A stretch of DNA of 46,838 nt, from positions 1 through 46,838 of the forward strand of contig CADBQU010000040.1 of NCBI GenBank assembly GCA_902796905.1, given 5' to 3'. The position numbers and the translations under genes were made by a program. The DNA comes from Oscillospiraceae bacterium. Its GTDB lineage: Bacteria > Bacillota > Clostridia > Oscillospirales > Acutalibacteraceae. Shown here piece by piece: positions 1 through 8,010 of the stretch. How positions within the stretch are numbered: position 1 is the stretch's first letter; the number at the start of each line of letters is the position of its first letter. Below the pieces are notes generated by a model that was given only the letters and a program-made list of their open reading frames with translations, made no database searches and was not told the origin of the DNA.

Positions 1-72
1 AATGCAGGAATACTGCCGTATTTCAAATGACGAGACAAAATAATCGGACAAATTTTCCGCTATGGGATGCAT
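1..72 (-). CDS. Possible 5' fragment of a gene cut by the window edge
   Basis: An open frame starts at an ATG (complement of 70-72) and runs 24 codons off the left edge, beginning MHPIAENLSDYF. Only a weak GGG-containing ribosome binding site lies upstream. It has the same direction as the genes to its right and lies past their terminator hairpin, which suits the start of another unit. I do not recognise the product, and 24 codons could be chance. Confidence 0.25.
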   Translation of the reverse strand, partial: MHPIAENLSDYFVSSFEIRQYSCI

Positions 73-124
73 TGTACCCTGATTGTATTGTCTAGTGTTA
101 CAATGCCTATAACCGCACCGTTTT

Positions 125-148
125 AAAAAAAGCATTTGTTAATGCTTT
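125..148 (-). terminator. Rho-independent terminator
   Basis: An 8-bp stem (AAAGCATT/AATGCTTT, loop TGTT) is followed on the minus strand by a run of seven T. It lies about 180 bp past the uridine-kinase-like stop and probably ends the hemZ transcript. Confidence 0.6.
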
Positions 149-325
149 ATCCGCTCTTATTTTAACATATTAGTTTAAAAAATACAAGCCGATAAAATTT
201 TATATAAAGTTTTAAAGCTTTTGTTAATGTTTAAAATGCGTTTTTATTTTTAATCTTTTTTTATTTTTAATCTTTTCTGTTTTTATCTTTTATATATTTT
301 TGTATTTGTATTTTTTTAAAGCCGC

Positions 326-1231
326 TTATAAAAATTCTCTTATTAAAGAGCTTTTAGGAACCTTATCGGGAGAAATTGAAGGAAAAAGCTTTAACGCATT
401 TTTTATTTTTACGGCGCTTTCGTAATTTTCGTAGGTTTCGTTTATATTTTCAAGCAATTTTAAAATTATGTCTTTAAAAATACAAGGTTCGTAAGCATGA
501 AGCGTTCCCAGCCTTACATCTGCGGTAGGTTTAAATTTATATAAATATTTTTCTTCTCCCAAAACCACACCGGTCCACAAATGCAAGGTATTAAAGGAGT
601 CGGAATTTCTGTAAACGGCATCTCTTGAAAGCCTTCTTATAAGTCTCATATCCCTGCTGTTTAAAACCTTTTCGCCGGTTTTATTATATATGCTGTTACT
701 AACGCTTATATATATTTTAAATAAATTTTCTTTAGGCAAAGAATCGGTAATTACCGGGTTTAAAGCATGCAGACCTTCTACAATTAAAACTCCGTTGTCG
801 CCTATATCTATAAGCTCCTTTTCTTTTGCTCTTACATGGTTAATAAAATCAAAAACCGGTATATAAGTTTTATTATTAAGTATAATTTCGTTTAAGCTTC
901 TGTGAATTTCATCTAAATCCAAAGAGTAAACCGACTCAAAATCCGGTGTTCCGTTAGGCAGTGTAGGCATTTTGTGGTTTCCGCCGTAAAAATTATCAAG
1001 TGAAAGCACCGTCGCTTTTATATTTCTTCTTTCCAAATCTTTTCTTAAAATGTGCGAAGTTGTTGTTTTACCCGAAGCCGAAGGTCCCGCCAAAAGGACG
1101 ATTTTTTTTAAAGGATTTTCTCTTATGGATATGGCAAGCTCGTGTACCTTTTCAAAATAGCTTTCTTCTACAAGAGAAATAAAAGTATCCGGCGTTTTTG
1201 CATATTCGGCTATTTTATCTGTTGTAAGCAT
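326..1231 (-). CDS. Uridine kinase-like nucleoside kinase
   Basis: 301 residues. A P-loop GPSASGKT at about 49-56, then SLDNFY and a conserved VEGLHALN segment, match the phosphoribulokinase/uridine kinase family. The likely reaction is ATP-dependent phosphorylation of uridine or cytidine in the cytoplasm; the true substrate is inferred. It lacks the N-terminal TGS-type domains found in longer homologues. The ATG follows AAGGAG, and the first 17 bp overlap the end of hemZ, so the two are probably translationally coupled. It is the last gene before the terminator at 125-148. Confidence 0.8.
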   Translation of the reverse strand: MLTTDKIAEYAKTPDTFISLVEESYFEKVHELAISIRENPLKKIVLLAGPSASGKTTTSHILRKDLERRNIKATVLSLDNFYGGNHKMPTLPNGTPDFESVYSLDLDEIHRSLNEIILNNKTYIPVFDFINHVRAKEKELIDIGDNGVLIVEGLHALNPVITDSLPKENLFKIYISVSNSIYNKTGEKVLNSRDMRLIRRLSRDAVYRNSDSFNTLHLWTGVVLGEEKYLYKFKPTADVRLGTLHAYEPCIFKDIILKLLENINETYENYESAVKIKNALKLFPSISPDKVPKSSLIREFL

Positions 1232-2669
1232 TGTAAAACTCCTTAATTTTATCTTTTCGCTTTATAATTTCGTTAAAATCACTTATATATTCGTAAGGAT
1301 ATTTATAATTTTGCACTCTTTCTATTTTAAAAGAATTTTGGTCTTTAAGCTTTGTTACGGCCCCTGCGCCTATTCCCAAAACAGAATGTGTTTCGTCCAT
1401 AATATAAGTGTTGTATAATCCTTCGTATCCTTTTTTTGAATACCCTATGTTTTCCAAATTGCCGACCGTTTTGCTTTGGCGGTACAAATAATAAGGATTA
1501 TAATTGTTTTTTGTTAATATATTATATGCGTTTGTTACCATTTCTGCCGCGGCAAGCCCTTGGTTAAATTCGTAAAATGCGTTTTTGTTTAAAGAAGCCG
1601 CACGCTTTATAGAAAGCGAATGGACCGTAACGGCCTCCGGGTTAAGCTTTACCGCCGTTTGTATGCTTTGGGTAAATTTACAAACGGTATCGTTTTTTAA
1701 TCCCGCTATAAGGTCTAAGTTAATGTTTTTAAAATTTAAACTTCTTGCCAAATCAAACGCTTCAAAAAAGCGTTCTACGGTATGTTTTCTGCCTATTGCC
1801 TCTAAAACATCATTATGCATGGTTTGCGGATTAATGCAAATTCGTGTGGCAAAATCCTTTATCGACAAAAGCTTTTCTTTGGTAATGGTATCGGGTCGCC
1901 CGGCTTCAACCGTTACCTCTAAAAGATTTTTAAAATTAAATGCCTTATGTGCCGTTGATAAAATTTTATTTAATTGCTCGGCGGAAAGGATTGTGGGCGT
2001 TCCGCCGCCCAAATAAAGCGTTTTTACTTCTAAATTATATTCTTTTACTATTTCTGCCGTTATTTTAATTTCTTCGCATAAATTTTCAACATATTGCGGA
2101 ATTAAATGTTCGGCCATGCCTATTTGTTCCGAAACAAAAGAACAGTAGCTGCATCTTGAAGGACAAAAAGGAACCGAAATATAAATACTTACCGATTTTT
2201 TTGTATTAAATCCATCCGTTATTTTTAAAAAATCGGCTGTGGTTTTTAAAAGAGATAATTTATTTTTATTTACCATATACTCATTTAAAAATAATTTATC
2301 CGCGTTTTCTTCGCCCAGCTTTTCCCGGGTCTTGCTGTAAAGCCTTGTGGGTCTTACGCCCGTAAGCATACCGTACGGCGGAACATATCCGCAAATTTTT
2401 GCAAAGCATAAAAATACGCCTTTTAAAATTTCAAGTTCTTTAGGCAATACACCTTTAAGTTTAATTTGTAATTCTTCCGTTTTTTCGTCTATATGTAATT
2501 TTATATAACAAATTTCATTTTGATTCTGTTCTTTTAACTTAACAATTAAGTATCTGGTTTGTGTGTTTGATATTTCCTTGTTAAATTCTGTTTTTTCAAA
2601 AGGCAAAAAAATCCTAACGGTTTTTTCGGTTTCGTAAAAAAATTCGCGGTTTTCTATATTTACTATCAT
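1215..2669 (-). CDS. hemZ: HemZ-type radical SAM coproporphyrinogen dehydrogenase
   Basis: 484 residues. The radical SAM motif CPSRCSYC (Cys169, Cys173, Cys176) ligates a 4Fe-4S cluster. It follows an N-terminal domain of about 150 residues ending in PPYGMLTGVRPTRL, which is typical of HemZ and absent from HemN. LYLGGGTPT and the VEAGRPD segment are usual for this branch. The family is linked to oxygen-independent decarboxylation of coproporphyrinogen III, although many members lack proven activity and no other haem gene is present here. The ribosome binding site is weak (AAAGG about 15 nt upstream). Confidence 0.85.
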   Translation of the reverse strand: MIVNIENREFFYETEKTVRIFLPFEKTEFNKEISNTQTRYLIVKLKEQNQNEICYIKLHIDEKTEELQIKLKGVLPKELEILKGVFLCFAKICGYVPPYGMLTGVRPTRLYSKTREKLGEENADKLFLNEYMVNKNKLSLLKTTADFLKITDGFNTKKSVSIYISVPFCPSRCSYCSFVSEQIGMAEHLIPQYVENLCEEIKITAEIVKEYNLEVKTLYLGGGTPTILSAEQLNKILSTAHKAFNFKNLLEVTVEAGRPDTITKEKLLSIKDFATRICINPQTMHNDVLEAIGRKHTVERFFEAFDLARSLNFKNINLDLIAGLKNDTVCKFTQSIQTAVKLNPEAVTVHSLSIKRAASLNKNAFYEFNQGLAAAEMVTNAYNILTKNNYNPYYLYRQSKTVGNLENIGYSKKGYEGLYNTYIMDETHSVLGIGAGAVTKLKDQNSFKIERVQNYKYPYEYISDFNEIIKRKDKIKEFYNAYNR

Positions 2670-2742
2670 TAATTTTGTTTTAAACCTTTAAATATTAATA
2701 GATTTTTTAAAATTCAAGCTTTTAATTTTTAAATACTTATTT

Positions 2743-3135
2743 TTATTGTTTGTTTTTAAGTAAATCTCTTATTTCTTCAAGCAATACTACGGTTTCGTCC
2801 TTTTTTACTTCTTCCGCTTTTTCTTTTTCGGAGCTGAATTTTTTCTTAAATCCCGTAACTGCTTTTATCATTATAAATATGCAAAAAGCTATAATTAAAA
2901 AATCCACTATAGACTGTATAAACGAGCCGTAACAAATTTTTGCATTGTTAATGTTAATGCTTAAAGCCGTAAAATCCACTCCGCCTATAATAACGCCTAT
3001 TATAGGCATTAAAATATCGTTTACCAAACTGCTTACTATTTTACCGAAAGCCGAGCCTATAATAACGCCTACCGCCATATCCAAAACGTTTCCTTTTGCA
3101 ATAAACGATTTAAACTCGTTAAAAAACTTTTTCAT
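2743..3135 (-). CDS. mscL: Large-conductance mechanosensitive channel MscL
   Basis: 130 residues, normal for MscL. The N-terminal amphipathic segment and first membrane helix read KGNVLDMAVGVIIGSAFGKI, the pore-lining signature. A periplasm-facing loop, a second helix (about 68-90) and a charged C-terminal helix (EEVKKDETVVLLEEIRDLL) follow. The protein forms a homo-oligomeric pore that releases solutes under hypo-osmotic shock. The start follows AAAGGGGA. It appears to be a single-gene unit. Confidence 0.95.
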   Translation of the reverse strand: MKKFFNEFKSFIAKGNVLDMAVGVIIGSAFGKIVSSLVNDILMPIIGVIIGGVDFTALSININNAKICYGSFIQSIVDFLIIAFCIFIMIKAVTGFKKKFSSEKEKAEEVKKDETVVLLEEIRDLLKNKQ

Positions 3136-3333
3136 ATTTATATTCCCCTTTAAAATTCACTTTTATTTTTACCGGGTCAAAAAACCATTGTTACCGTATT
3201 TTGTATATTTGCCTTAAAACCTTATATTTTAAAACCTTTAAATCCATTTGTGTTTGTTTTTTTGTTTTTATTTTTTAATAATTGCCGTGTTAAAATACTC
3301 GTTAATCCGTTAGGATTAACTGCGTTTTGGGCC

Positions 3334-3360
3334 GGTTCGGATTATTCTCGCTTGCCTAAA
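3334..3360. repeat. 27-bp repeat, copy 1 (at the 3' end of nadE)
   Basis: This 27-nt segment recurs at 44669-44695 with one mismatch, 41 kb away and in the same orientation. Here it covers the last NadE codons (LGKRE and stop). A small hairpin (GTTAATCC/GGATTAAC, 3301-3320) lies just beyond it. Confidence 0.7.
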
Positions 3361-4085
3361 GTCGGTTTAAAAGCCGGCATCAGTTCCAGTTTAAATTTAT
3401 TTGCCTTATTTAAAGCGTCTATTTTGGCTTTTGTTTCTTCGTTTTCTATTTTTCCCGTTCTTATATATTCATCAAGCTCCGCATAGGTAAAGCCTAAGTT
3501 TTCTTCATCGCTTTTACCCGAAAGTCCGTCTATGGGAGTTTTATCTACAAGCTCTTTGGGCAAGCCTAAAATTCTTCCTATTTCTTTAACCTCGGTTACG
3601 GTTAAATTACAAAGCGGACTGAAATCTCCGGCACCGTCGCCGTACCTTGTGGCATATCCCACATAATCTTCCGATAAATTACAGGTGTTGGCAACTCTGC
3701 CGTTAAAACATTGCGCCACGGCATAAACGGTGGTCATTCTTATTCTTGCCGGCATATTAACCGTACACTGGCGGCTTAATTCCATATTTTTTGCAAGTTC
3801 GTTTTTTAAACCCTCTACCGCGTTAAAAATATTAATTTCGTAATATTTAATTTTTAAATGATTGACCAGCAGGTAAGAAGCGCTTATATCCGATTGATTG
3901 CCGCAAGGCATAAGAACGCCTATAACCCTGTCTTTTCCCAAAGCCTCTACCAATAAAGCGGCGGTAACGGAACTGTCTTTTCCTCCGGAAATTCCAACTA
4001 CCGCATTACATTCTTTGCCGTTTTTATTAAAAAAATCTCTTATCCATTCCACACATTCGTCTTTAATTTTTTTTGCATCAAACAT
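3342..4085 (-). CDS. nadE: NH3-dependent NAD+ synthetase
   Basis: 247 residues. The ATP-pyrophosphatase loop SGGKDSS (33-39) and NLSEDYVGYATRYGDGAGDF identify NadE, which amidates nicotinic acid adenine dinucleotide to NAD+. No glutaminase domain is present, so ammonia is the likely nitrogen source. The start follows AGAGGTAAC. The last codons lie in a 27-bp sequence repeated at 44669-44695, so the C-terminus may have been replaced or extended by a repeat; the enzyme core is intact. Confidence 0.93.
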   Translation of the reverse strand: MFDAKKIKDECVEWIRDFFNKNGKECNAVVGISGGKDSSVTAALLVEALGKDRVIGVLMPCGNQSDISASYLLVNHLKIKYYEINIFNAVEGLKNELAKNMELSRQCTVNMPARIRMTTVYAVAQCFNGRVANTCNLSEDYVGYATRYGDGAGDFSPLCNLTVTEVKEIGRILGLPKELVDKTPIDGLSGKSDEENLGFTYAELDEYIRTGKIENEETKAKIDALNKANKFKLELMPAFKPTLGKRE

Positions 4086-4189
4086 AACTGTTACCTCTTG
4101 TTATATATTAAAATTGTATTAAAAATAATTTTGTGTATATTCTACCACAACATTTTTTATTTTTCAATTAACAAGGCAATATTTTTTTA

Positions 4190-4283
4190 GGGCGGCGAGC
4201 CCCCCAACAAAAACTTTTGTTTTTGTTGGGGCAAAAGCTTTGCTTTTGCCAAAGCCCGATTTTTCGGGCTTTGGGCGCCGCCC
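4190..4283. repeat. Compound palindrome 1 (outer stem + 3 hairpins)
   Basis: The outer stem GGGCGGCG/CGCCGCCC encloses three hairpins: a 13-bp stem starting CCCCAACAAAAAC with loop TTTT, a 9-bp stem GGCAAAAGC with loop TTT, and a 9-bp stem AAAGCCCGA with loop TTT. The arm order is the reverse of that in copies 2, 4, 10 and 12, so this copy is inverted relative to them. No poly-T tail follows. Confidence 0.85.
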
Positions 4284-4359
4284 GTAACAGCTAAAGCCAA
4301 TGCAGATAATGCAATGGTACAAATAATACAAATAATGCAAAAGATGCAAACTCTAAAAA

Positions 4360-4389
4360 ATAAAGACGCAACTGCAGTTGCGTCTTTAT
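4360..4389 (-). terminator. Terminator of the rpsF-ssb-rpsR operon
   Basis: A perfect 30-bp palindrome (half-site ATAAAGACGCAACTG) is followed on the minus strand by TTTTTTAG. It lies 41 bp past the rpsR stop. Confidence 0.8.
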
Positions 4390-4430
4390 CGAACGTTAAT
4401 GTTAATTGTATTAACTGTTAACTTGGCTGA

Positions 4431-4670
4431 TTAATCGCTAACGTAAGGTAATAATGCTACCTGACGTGCACGTTTAATAGCTGTAGTTAAAGCTCTTTGA
4501 TGTTTTGCACAAGTACCTGTTACTCTGCGAGGTAATATTTTAGCTCTCTCGGAAACAAACTTGCGAAGTCTTGCAACGTCTTTGTAATCTATTTCTTCAA
4601 CGCGTTCTGCGCAAAATTGGCAAACCTTTTTGCGTGCTTTGCGGCGCATCGGTCTTTCTGCTCTTTCCAT
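4431..4670 (-). CDS. rpsR: 30S ribosomal protein S18
   Basis: 79 residues, standard length. It has the basic N-terminus ([10 protein letters not shown]) and the conserved core [20 protein letters not shown] followed by [11 protein letters not shown]. The CQFC pair and C54 resemble the metal-binding form of S18. It binds S6 in the 30S platform. Third gene of the rpsF-ssb-rpsR operon; the start follows GAAAGGAAATG. The gap to ssb (177 bp) is unusually long for this operon. Confidence 0.97.
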   Translation of the reverse strand: MERAERPMRRKARKKVCQFCAERVEEIDYKDVARLRKFVSERAKILPRRVTGTCAKHQRALTTAIKRARQVALLPYVSD

Positions 4671-4847
4671 TTAAAACATTTCCTTTCGTAATATTTATAA
4701 TAATAGTAATATTCGTTTTTAATATTTATAATATCAATTACCTACTGTAATTTGTATACTATAATACTAACTCCCGCTTTTTATTTCTATCCTTATTAAT
4801 TTAATATTAAAATTAATTAAAATTAACGTATAAAAATAAAAAACCGA

Positions 4848-5267
4848 TTAAAACGGCAAATCATCGTCGTTTCCGCTGATTTCTTCAAAATCGCTGGAAG
4901 ATGTATTGTTAAAAGAAGCCGTTTCGTTTTCGGTGGCATTTGAACCGCCGGATTTAAAGTCGGCAAACTGAACGTTGTTTGCTACAACTTCATAAGCATA
5001 ACGGTTTTTGCCTTCTTTATCCTGATATTTACGGGATTGTAAGCTTCCTTCAATTGCTATCATTTGTCCCTTTTTAAAATATTTGGAAACAAATTCCGCG
5101 CTTGCTCTCCAAGCTACTATGTTAATAAAATCAGCTTGTCTTTCTTCGCCCGAACGAAATCTGCGCTCAACAGCTATGGAAAAGCTGCAAACACTTATTC
5201 CCGACGAAGTGGTTTTAAGTTCCGGGTCGGCAGTAAGTCTGCCGGTTAAAACAACTACATTAATCAT
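4848..5267 (-). CDS. ssb: Single-stranded DNA-binding protein
   Basis: 139 residues. An N-terminal OB fold (MINVVVLTGRLTADPELK, then FINIVAWRASAEFVSKYF, about 1-105) is followed by a short Ser/Asn-rich linker and the acidic tip DDDLPF, which recruits replication and repair partners. It coats ssDNA as a tetramer. It starts 8 nt after the rpsF stop with a modest TAGGGT binding site, consistent with co-translation between the two ribosomal protein genes. Confidence 0.97.
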   Translation of the reverse strand: MINVVVLTGRLTADPELKTTSSGISVCSFSIAVERRFRSGEERQADFINIVAWRASAEFVSKYFKKGQMIAIEGSLQSRKYQDKEGKNRYAYEVVANNVQFADFKSGGSNATENETASFNNTSSSDFEEISGNDDDLPF

Positions 5268-5275
5268 TTTTAACC

Positions 5276-5557
5276 CTACTTTCTTATGGTCATTACTCTC
5301 ATAACGCCGTCTGTAATTTTGGCTACACGTTCAAACTCGGCGGGGAAATCCGCTTCGCTTTCAAAAGAATACAATACGTAATAACCTTCTGCTTCGTCGT
5401 TAATAAGGTATGCAAGTTTGCGTTTACCCCATTCATCGACGTTCAATGCAGTACCGTTCTTTTCAATAAGAGCTTTAAATTTTTCTACCATTTCGGCAAT
5501 TTTTTCTTCGCCGTTTTTAACAGAAAAAATTAACATAGCTTCGTATTTGGCTGTCAT
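5276..5557 (-). CDS. rpsF: 30S ribosomal protein S6
   Basis: 93 residues from the ATG at 5557, which follows AAGGAGGTG; the frame is open further upstream but has no second binding site. The start MTAKYEAMLIFS and the central EWGKRKLAYLI are typical of S6, which pairs with S18 in the 30S platform. First gene of rpsF-ssb-rpsR, with a consensus promoter and a leader of about 80 nt in which an S6:S18 autoregulatory element would be expected; I cannot assign its fold with confidence. Confidence 0.96.
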   Translation of the reverse strand: MTAKYEAMLIFSVKNGEEKIAEMVEKFKALIEKNGTALNVDEWGKRKLAYLINDEAEGYYVLYSFESEADFPAEFERVAKITDGVMRVMTIRK

Positions 5558-5642
5558 AAACTGTCGCACCTCCTTCGGTCTTAATGGCCCTAATTTTTTT
5601 AGAGCAAGAAGTAATATTTTTCTATTTTTCAATAGCTAAACA

Positions 5643-5671
5643 ATTATATCAAAAAAATAAGTTTAAGTCAA
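5643..5671 (-). promoter_or_regulatory. Housekeeping promoter for rpsF-ssb-rpsR
   Basis: On the minus strand, TTGACT (5666-5671), 17 nt, TATAAT (5643-5648). Predicted transcription start about 5636, giving a leader of about 80 nt. Confidence 0.8.
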
Positions 5672-5787
5672 GAAAAATATATTTGAGTTTAAAATTTTGT
5701 GAAAATTTATTTTTTATGTTTTTTATATTTTTATATTTTTATTTATATTTTTTGTTTTTATTTATAAATCAAAAAAATCAAAAAGGG

Positions 5788-6672
5788 TTAATCGGCAAAA
5801 TCGGGAATATATACTTTATTTGCCGAGGAAAGCTCTTGAACAAATCCGTTTTCTATATCGCTTGAAAATAAATAGTCCGTTAAAATATCGTATTCTCTTT
5901 TGTTTACTTTACGATTTAACGGGTCGTTGTTGTTTAAATTAAAAGGTATATACTGAAACATCAACGAAAAAAGCACATCGTTTTTATAAGTTTTGCTTAC
6001 ATAATCTATTATTTTTTTAGTGTTTGTTATTTGCCCCGGCAAAACCAAATGCCTTATTAAAACTCCGCTTTGCATAATGCCGTTTTCGTTTATATAAAGC
6101 GGTTTTGTTTGTTTTACCATTTGCTCTATTGCTTTTTTTGCATATTCAAAATAATCGCCGCAAAAGCTGTATTTTAAAGCCAAATCGTTATCGGAATATT
6201 TTAAATCGGGCATAAAAATATCAACTTTTTCGTTTAAAAGTTTTATGCTTTCGGGCAATTCGTATCCGCTTGAGTTCCAAACTATGGGAACCGTAAATTT
6301 ATTTTCCAAAATTTCTGAAAGTTTTTTTGTATAATGCGTAGGGGTTACAAGGTTTATATTGTTGGTGCCCATATTAATAAGCTTGTTAAAAATATCGGTC
6401 AATTCTTCGTTTGTAACGGTTTTGCCTCCCCCGCGTGAAATTTTGCTGTTTTGGCAAAACTTGCAGCGCATATTGCAGCCGCAAAAAAATATTGCCCCGG
6501 AACCGTTTTTACCGCTTATAACAGGTTCTTCAAACTTATGCAATTGATACAAAGATATTTTTATATCATTATTCTGGTTGCAAAAACCTTTTTTTAAATC
6601 TCGGTCTACACCGCATTTTTTAGGGCATAAATTACATATATCGCTTACACCGCTGTTTTTTGTTTCTGTCAT
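5788..6672 (-). CDS. PflX-type radical SAM protein (PFL-activase homologue)
   Basis: 294 residues from the ATG at 6672 (MTETKNSGVSD). The longer frame upstream translates part of a palindromic element and is rejected. An N-terminal CNLCPKKCGVD cysteine motif precedes the radical SAM motif CGCNMRCKFCQN, the arrangement of the PflX family related to pyruvate formate-lyase activating enzymes. Such proteins generate a 5'-deoxyadenosyl radical; the target is unknown. No glycyl radical enzyme is adjacent. The binding site is weak, so the exact start is less certain. Confidence 0.85.
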   Translation of the reverse strand: MTETKNSGVSDICNLCPKKCGVDRDLKKGFCNQNNDIKISLYQLHKFEEPVISGKNGSGAIFFCGCNMRCKFCQNSKISRGGGKTVTNEELTDIFNKLINMGTNNINLVTPTHYTKKLSEILENKFTVPIVWNSSGYELPESIKLLNEKVDIFMPDLKYSDNDLALKYSFCGDYFEYAKKAIEQMVKQTKPLYINENGIMQSGVLIRHLVLPGQITNTKKIIDYVSKTYKNDVLFSLMFQYIPFNLNNNDPLNRKVNKREYDILTDYLFSSDIENGFVQELSSANKVYIPDFAD

Positions 6673-6700
6673 TTTTATTGTTCGTTTCTTTTTATTTTCC

Positions 6701-6788
6701 GGCGGCCAAGCCCAAAGACCTTCGGTCTTTGGCAAAAGCCAAAGCTTTTGCCCCAAAAAACATTTTTGTTTTTTGGGGGCTTGCCGCC
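6701..6788. repeat. Compound palindrome 2
   Basis: The outer stem GGCGGC(C)AAGCCC/GGGCTTGCCGCC has one bulged C. Three hairpins lie inside: CCAAAGACC with loop TTC, GGCAAAAGC with loop CAAA, and a 12-bp stem starting CCCCAAAAAACA. It sits between the PflX-like start and the apbE end. Confidence 0.85.
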
Positions 6789-6814
6789 ATTATGTTTTTT
6801 ATTTGCGTTTAAAC

Positions 6815-7813
6815 TTAAATATTTTCGTTTATTATATAAAGCTCTCCGTTTTTTAATTCAAAACCGTCAGAATAAAAAACCTTATCGTTTTTATCTATAA
6901 TTACAACTTCAATTTCTTTTTCGGAATTTGCAATTTCCAAAGCCTTATCTTTACCTAAATTAAAAAGTCCCGTTGAATATGCGTCGGCTTTTGCGGACTC
7001 TTTGCAAAATACCGTTACACTGTTAACATCACTGTTTGCGGGCTTTCCGGTTTTTGGATTTAATATATGATGATATAAAACTCCGTTTTCTTTAAAGCAC
7101 CGCTCGTAATTTCCCGCAGTTACCGCCGAGCAGGAAGTTTTTACTTTAACCCTTGCCGAAAGCTCTCCATTTGAAAAAGGTTTTTTTATACCTATAACCG
7201 CATTTTTATCCCCTAAAGAATAAACATTGCCTCCCAAATTAATTAAAGCTTTTTTTACGCCGTTATTCTTTAAAAGTTCTGCGGTTTTATCTGCTATATA
7301 TCCTTTGGCTACGGCTCCCAAATCCAACTTTGTATTGTTTTTAAGTTTGGCTTTGTATTTTCCGTTTTTATAAAAAACACTTAAATTTTCTGTTTTAACG
7401 GTTTTTAAAGCGCTTTTAAGCTCGTTTTCTTTTGGTATTATTTTGTTTTCAAAATTCCAAAGCCTTGTTACCGCGCCTAAAGTAATATTAAAAGCTCCGT
7501 TTAAATTTTTTGAATATTCCGATGATTTTTTTAAAACGGTATATAAATCTTCTGAAAGATTTTCGCTTTTGCCGGTTTTATTTAAATTATAAAGTTCTCC
7601 GTTTTCTTTATAGCAGTCTAATGCGTCTGCCAATTTTGTTATATTATTTACGGCTTTATTTAAAATTTCATCGGTACAATTATAAACCGTTAACTGCACC
7701 GCCGTATCCAACGCAAAAAAAGTTTTGGTTTTAACGGTATTACAACTGCATAAAAAGCCTAAAGAAGAAAAAGTTAAAGCAAAAATTAAAATTAAAGCCT
7801 TTATTTTTTTCAC
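6815..7813 (-). CDS. apbE: FAD:protein FMN transferase (ApbE), lipoprotein
   Basis: 332 residues from the GTG at 7813, which follows GGGAGGA; the longer frame upstream enters a palindromic element. The signal peptide VKKIKALILIFALTFSSLGF leads to a lipobox LCSC (lipidated Cys24). Family motifs are DLGAVAKGYIADK (164-176), INLGGNVYSLG (191-201), HILNPKTGKPA and ADAYSTG (276-282), with Asp277 and Thr281 as likely metal-site residues. ApbE attaches FMN to threonine in secreted or membrane flavoproteins. No Rnf or Nqr target lies nearby. Confidence 0.92.
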   Translation of the reverse strand: MKKIKALILIFALTFSSLGFLCSCNTVKTKTFFALDTAVQLTVYNCTDEILNKAVNNITKLADALDCYKENGELYNLNKTGKSENLSEDLYTVLKKSSEYSKNLNGAFNITLGAVTRLWNFENKIIPKENELKSALKTVKTENLSVFYKNGKYKAKLKNNTKLDLGAVAKGYIADKTAELLKNNGVKKALINLGGNVYSLGDKNAVIGIKKPFSNGELSARVKVKTSCSAVTAGNYERCFKENGVLYHHILNPKTGKPANSDVNSVTVFCKESAKADAYSTGLFNLGKDKALEIANSEKEIEVVIIDKNDKVFYSDGFELKNGELYIINENI

Positions 7814-7843
7814 TTTAAAAATTCCTCCCTTTTGTGCTTTTAC

Positions 7844-7918
7844 GGCGGCGCTAAACGGAATTTTTTCCGTTTGGCAAAGCCAAAGGCTTTGCCGCAAACT
7901 AAAATTTGCGGCGCCGCC
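7844..7918. repeat. Compound palindrome 3
   Basis: Outer stem GGCGGCGC/GCGCCGCC (8 bp, perfect). Arms: AAACGGAA with loop TTTT, GGCAAAGCC with loop AAA, CGCAAA with loop CTAAAA. It lies 30 bp upstream of the apbE start. Confidence 0.85.
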
Positions 7919-8010
7919 TTATAAAAATTAAATTTTCTTTTAATACCGTAATTGTTTTTACGTTTACTATATTTGCATTTTTTATTCCTGCATTTCTTTA
8001 TTATTCTTTA

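Larger units (their letters stand above)
1..325. other. Left-edge intergenic stretch
   Basis: Apart from the possible gene fragment (1-72) and a terminator hairpin (125-148), this is very AT-rich sequence with T-rich runs at 190-320. I see no tRNA, riboswitch or compound palindrome here. Confidence 0.5.
4086..4430. other. Intergenic region with palindromic element and terminator
   Basis: 345 bp between nadE and rpsR. It contains a three-armed compound palindrome (4190-4283), short direct repeats of an AATAATGCAA-like unit (about 4300-4350), and the rpsR terminator (4360-4389). The open frame across 4164-4349 translates the palindrome and is not considered a gene. Confidence 0.7.

Noticed and set aside
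4164..4349. Possible small gene across 4164-4349
   Set aside because: It is a translation of compound palindrome 1 and nearby direct repeats, with no binding site.
5558..5636. S6:S18-binding autoregulatory leader of rpsF
   Set aside because: The position and leader length fit, but I could not trace the conserved fold with confidence, so it is only mentioned in the rpsF entry.
6673..6756. N-terminal extension of the PflX-like protein
   Set aside because: The extra residues translate a compound palindrome (6701-6788) and have no ribosome binding site; the conserved protein starts at 6672.
7814..7897. N-terminal extension of ApbE
   Set aside because: It runs into compound palindrome 3. The GTG at 7813 follows GGGAGGA and begins a proper lipoprotein signal peptide.
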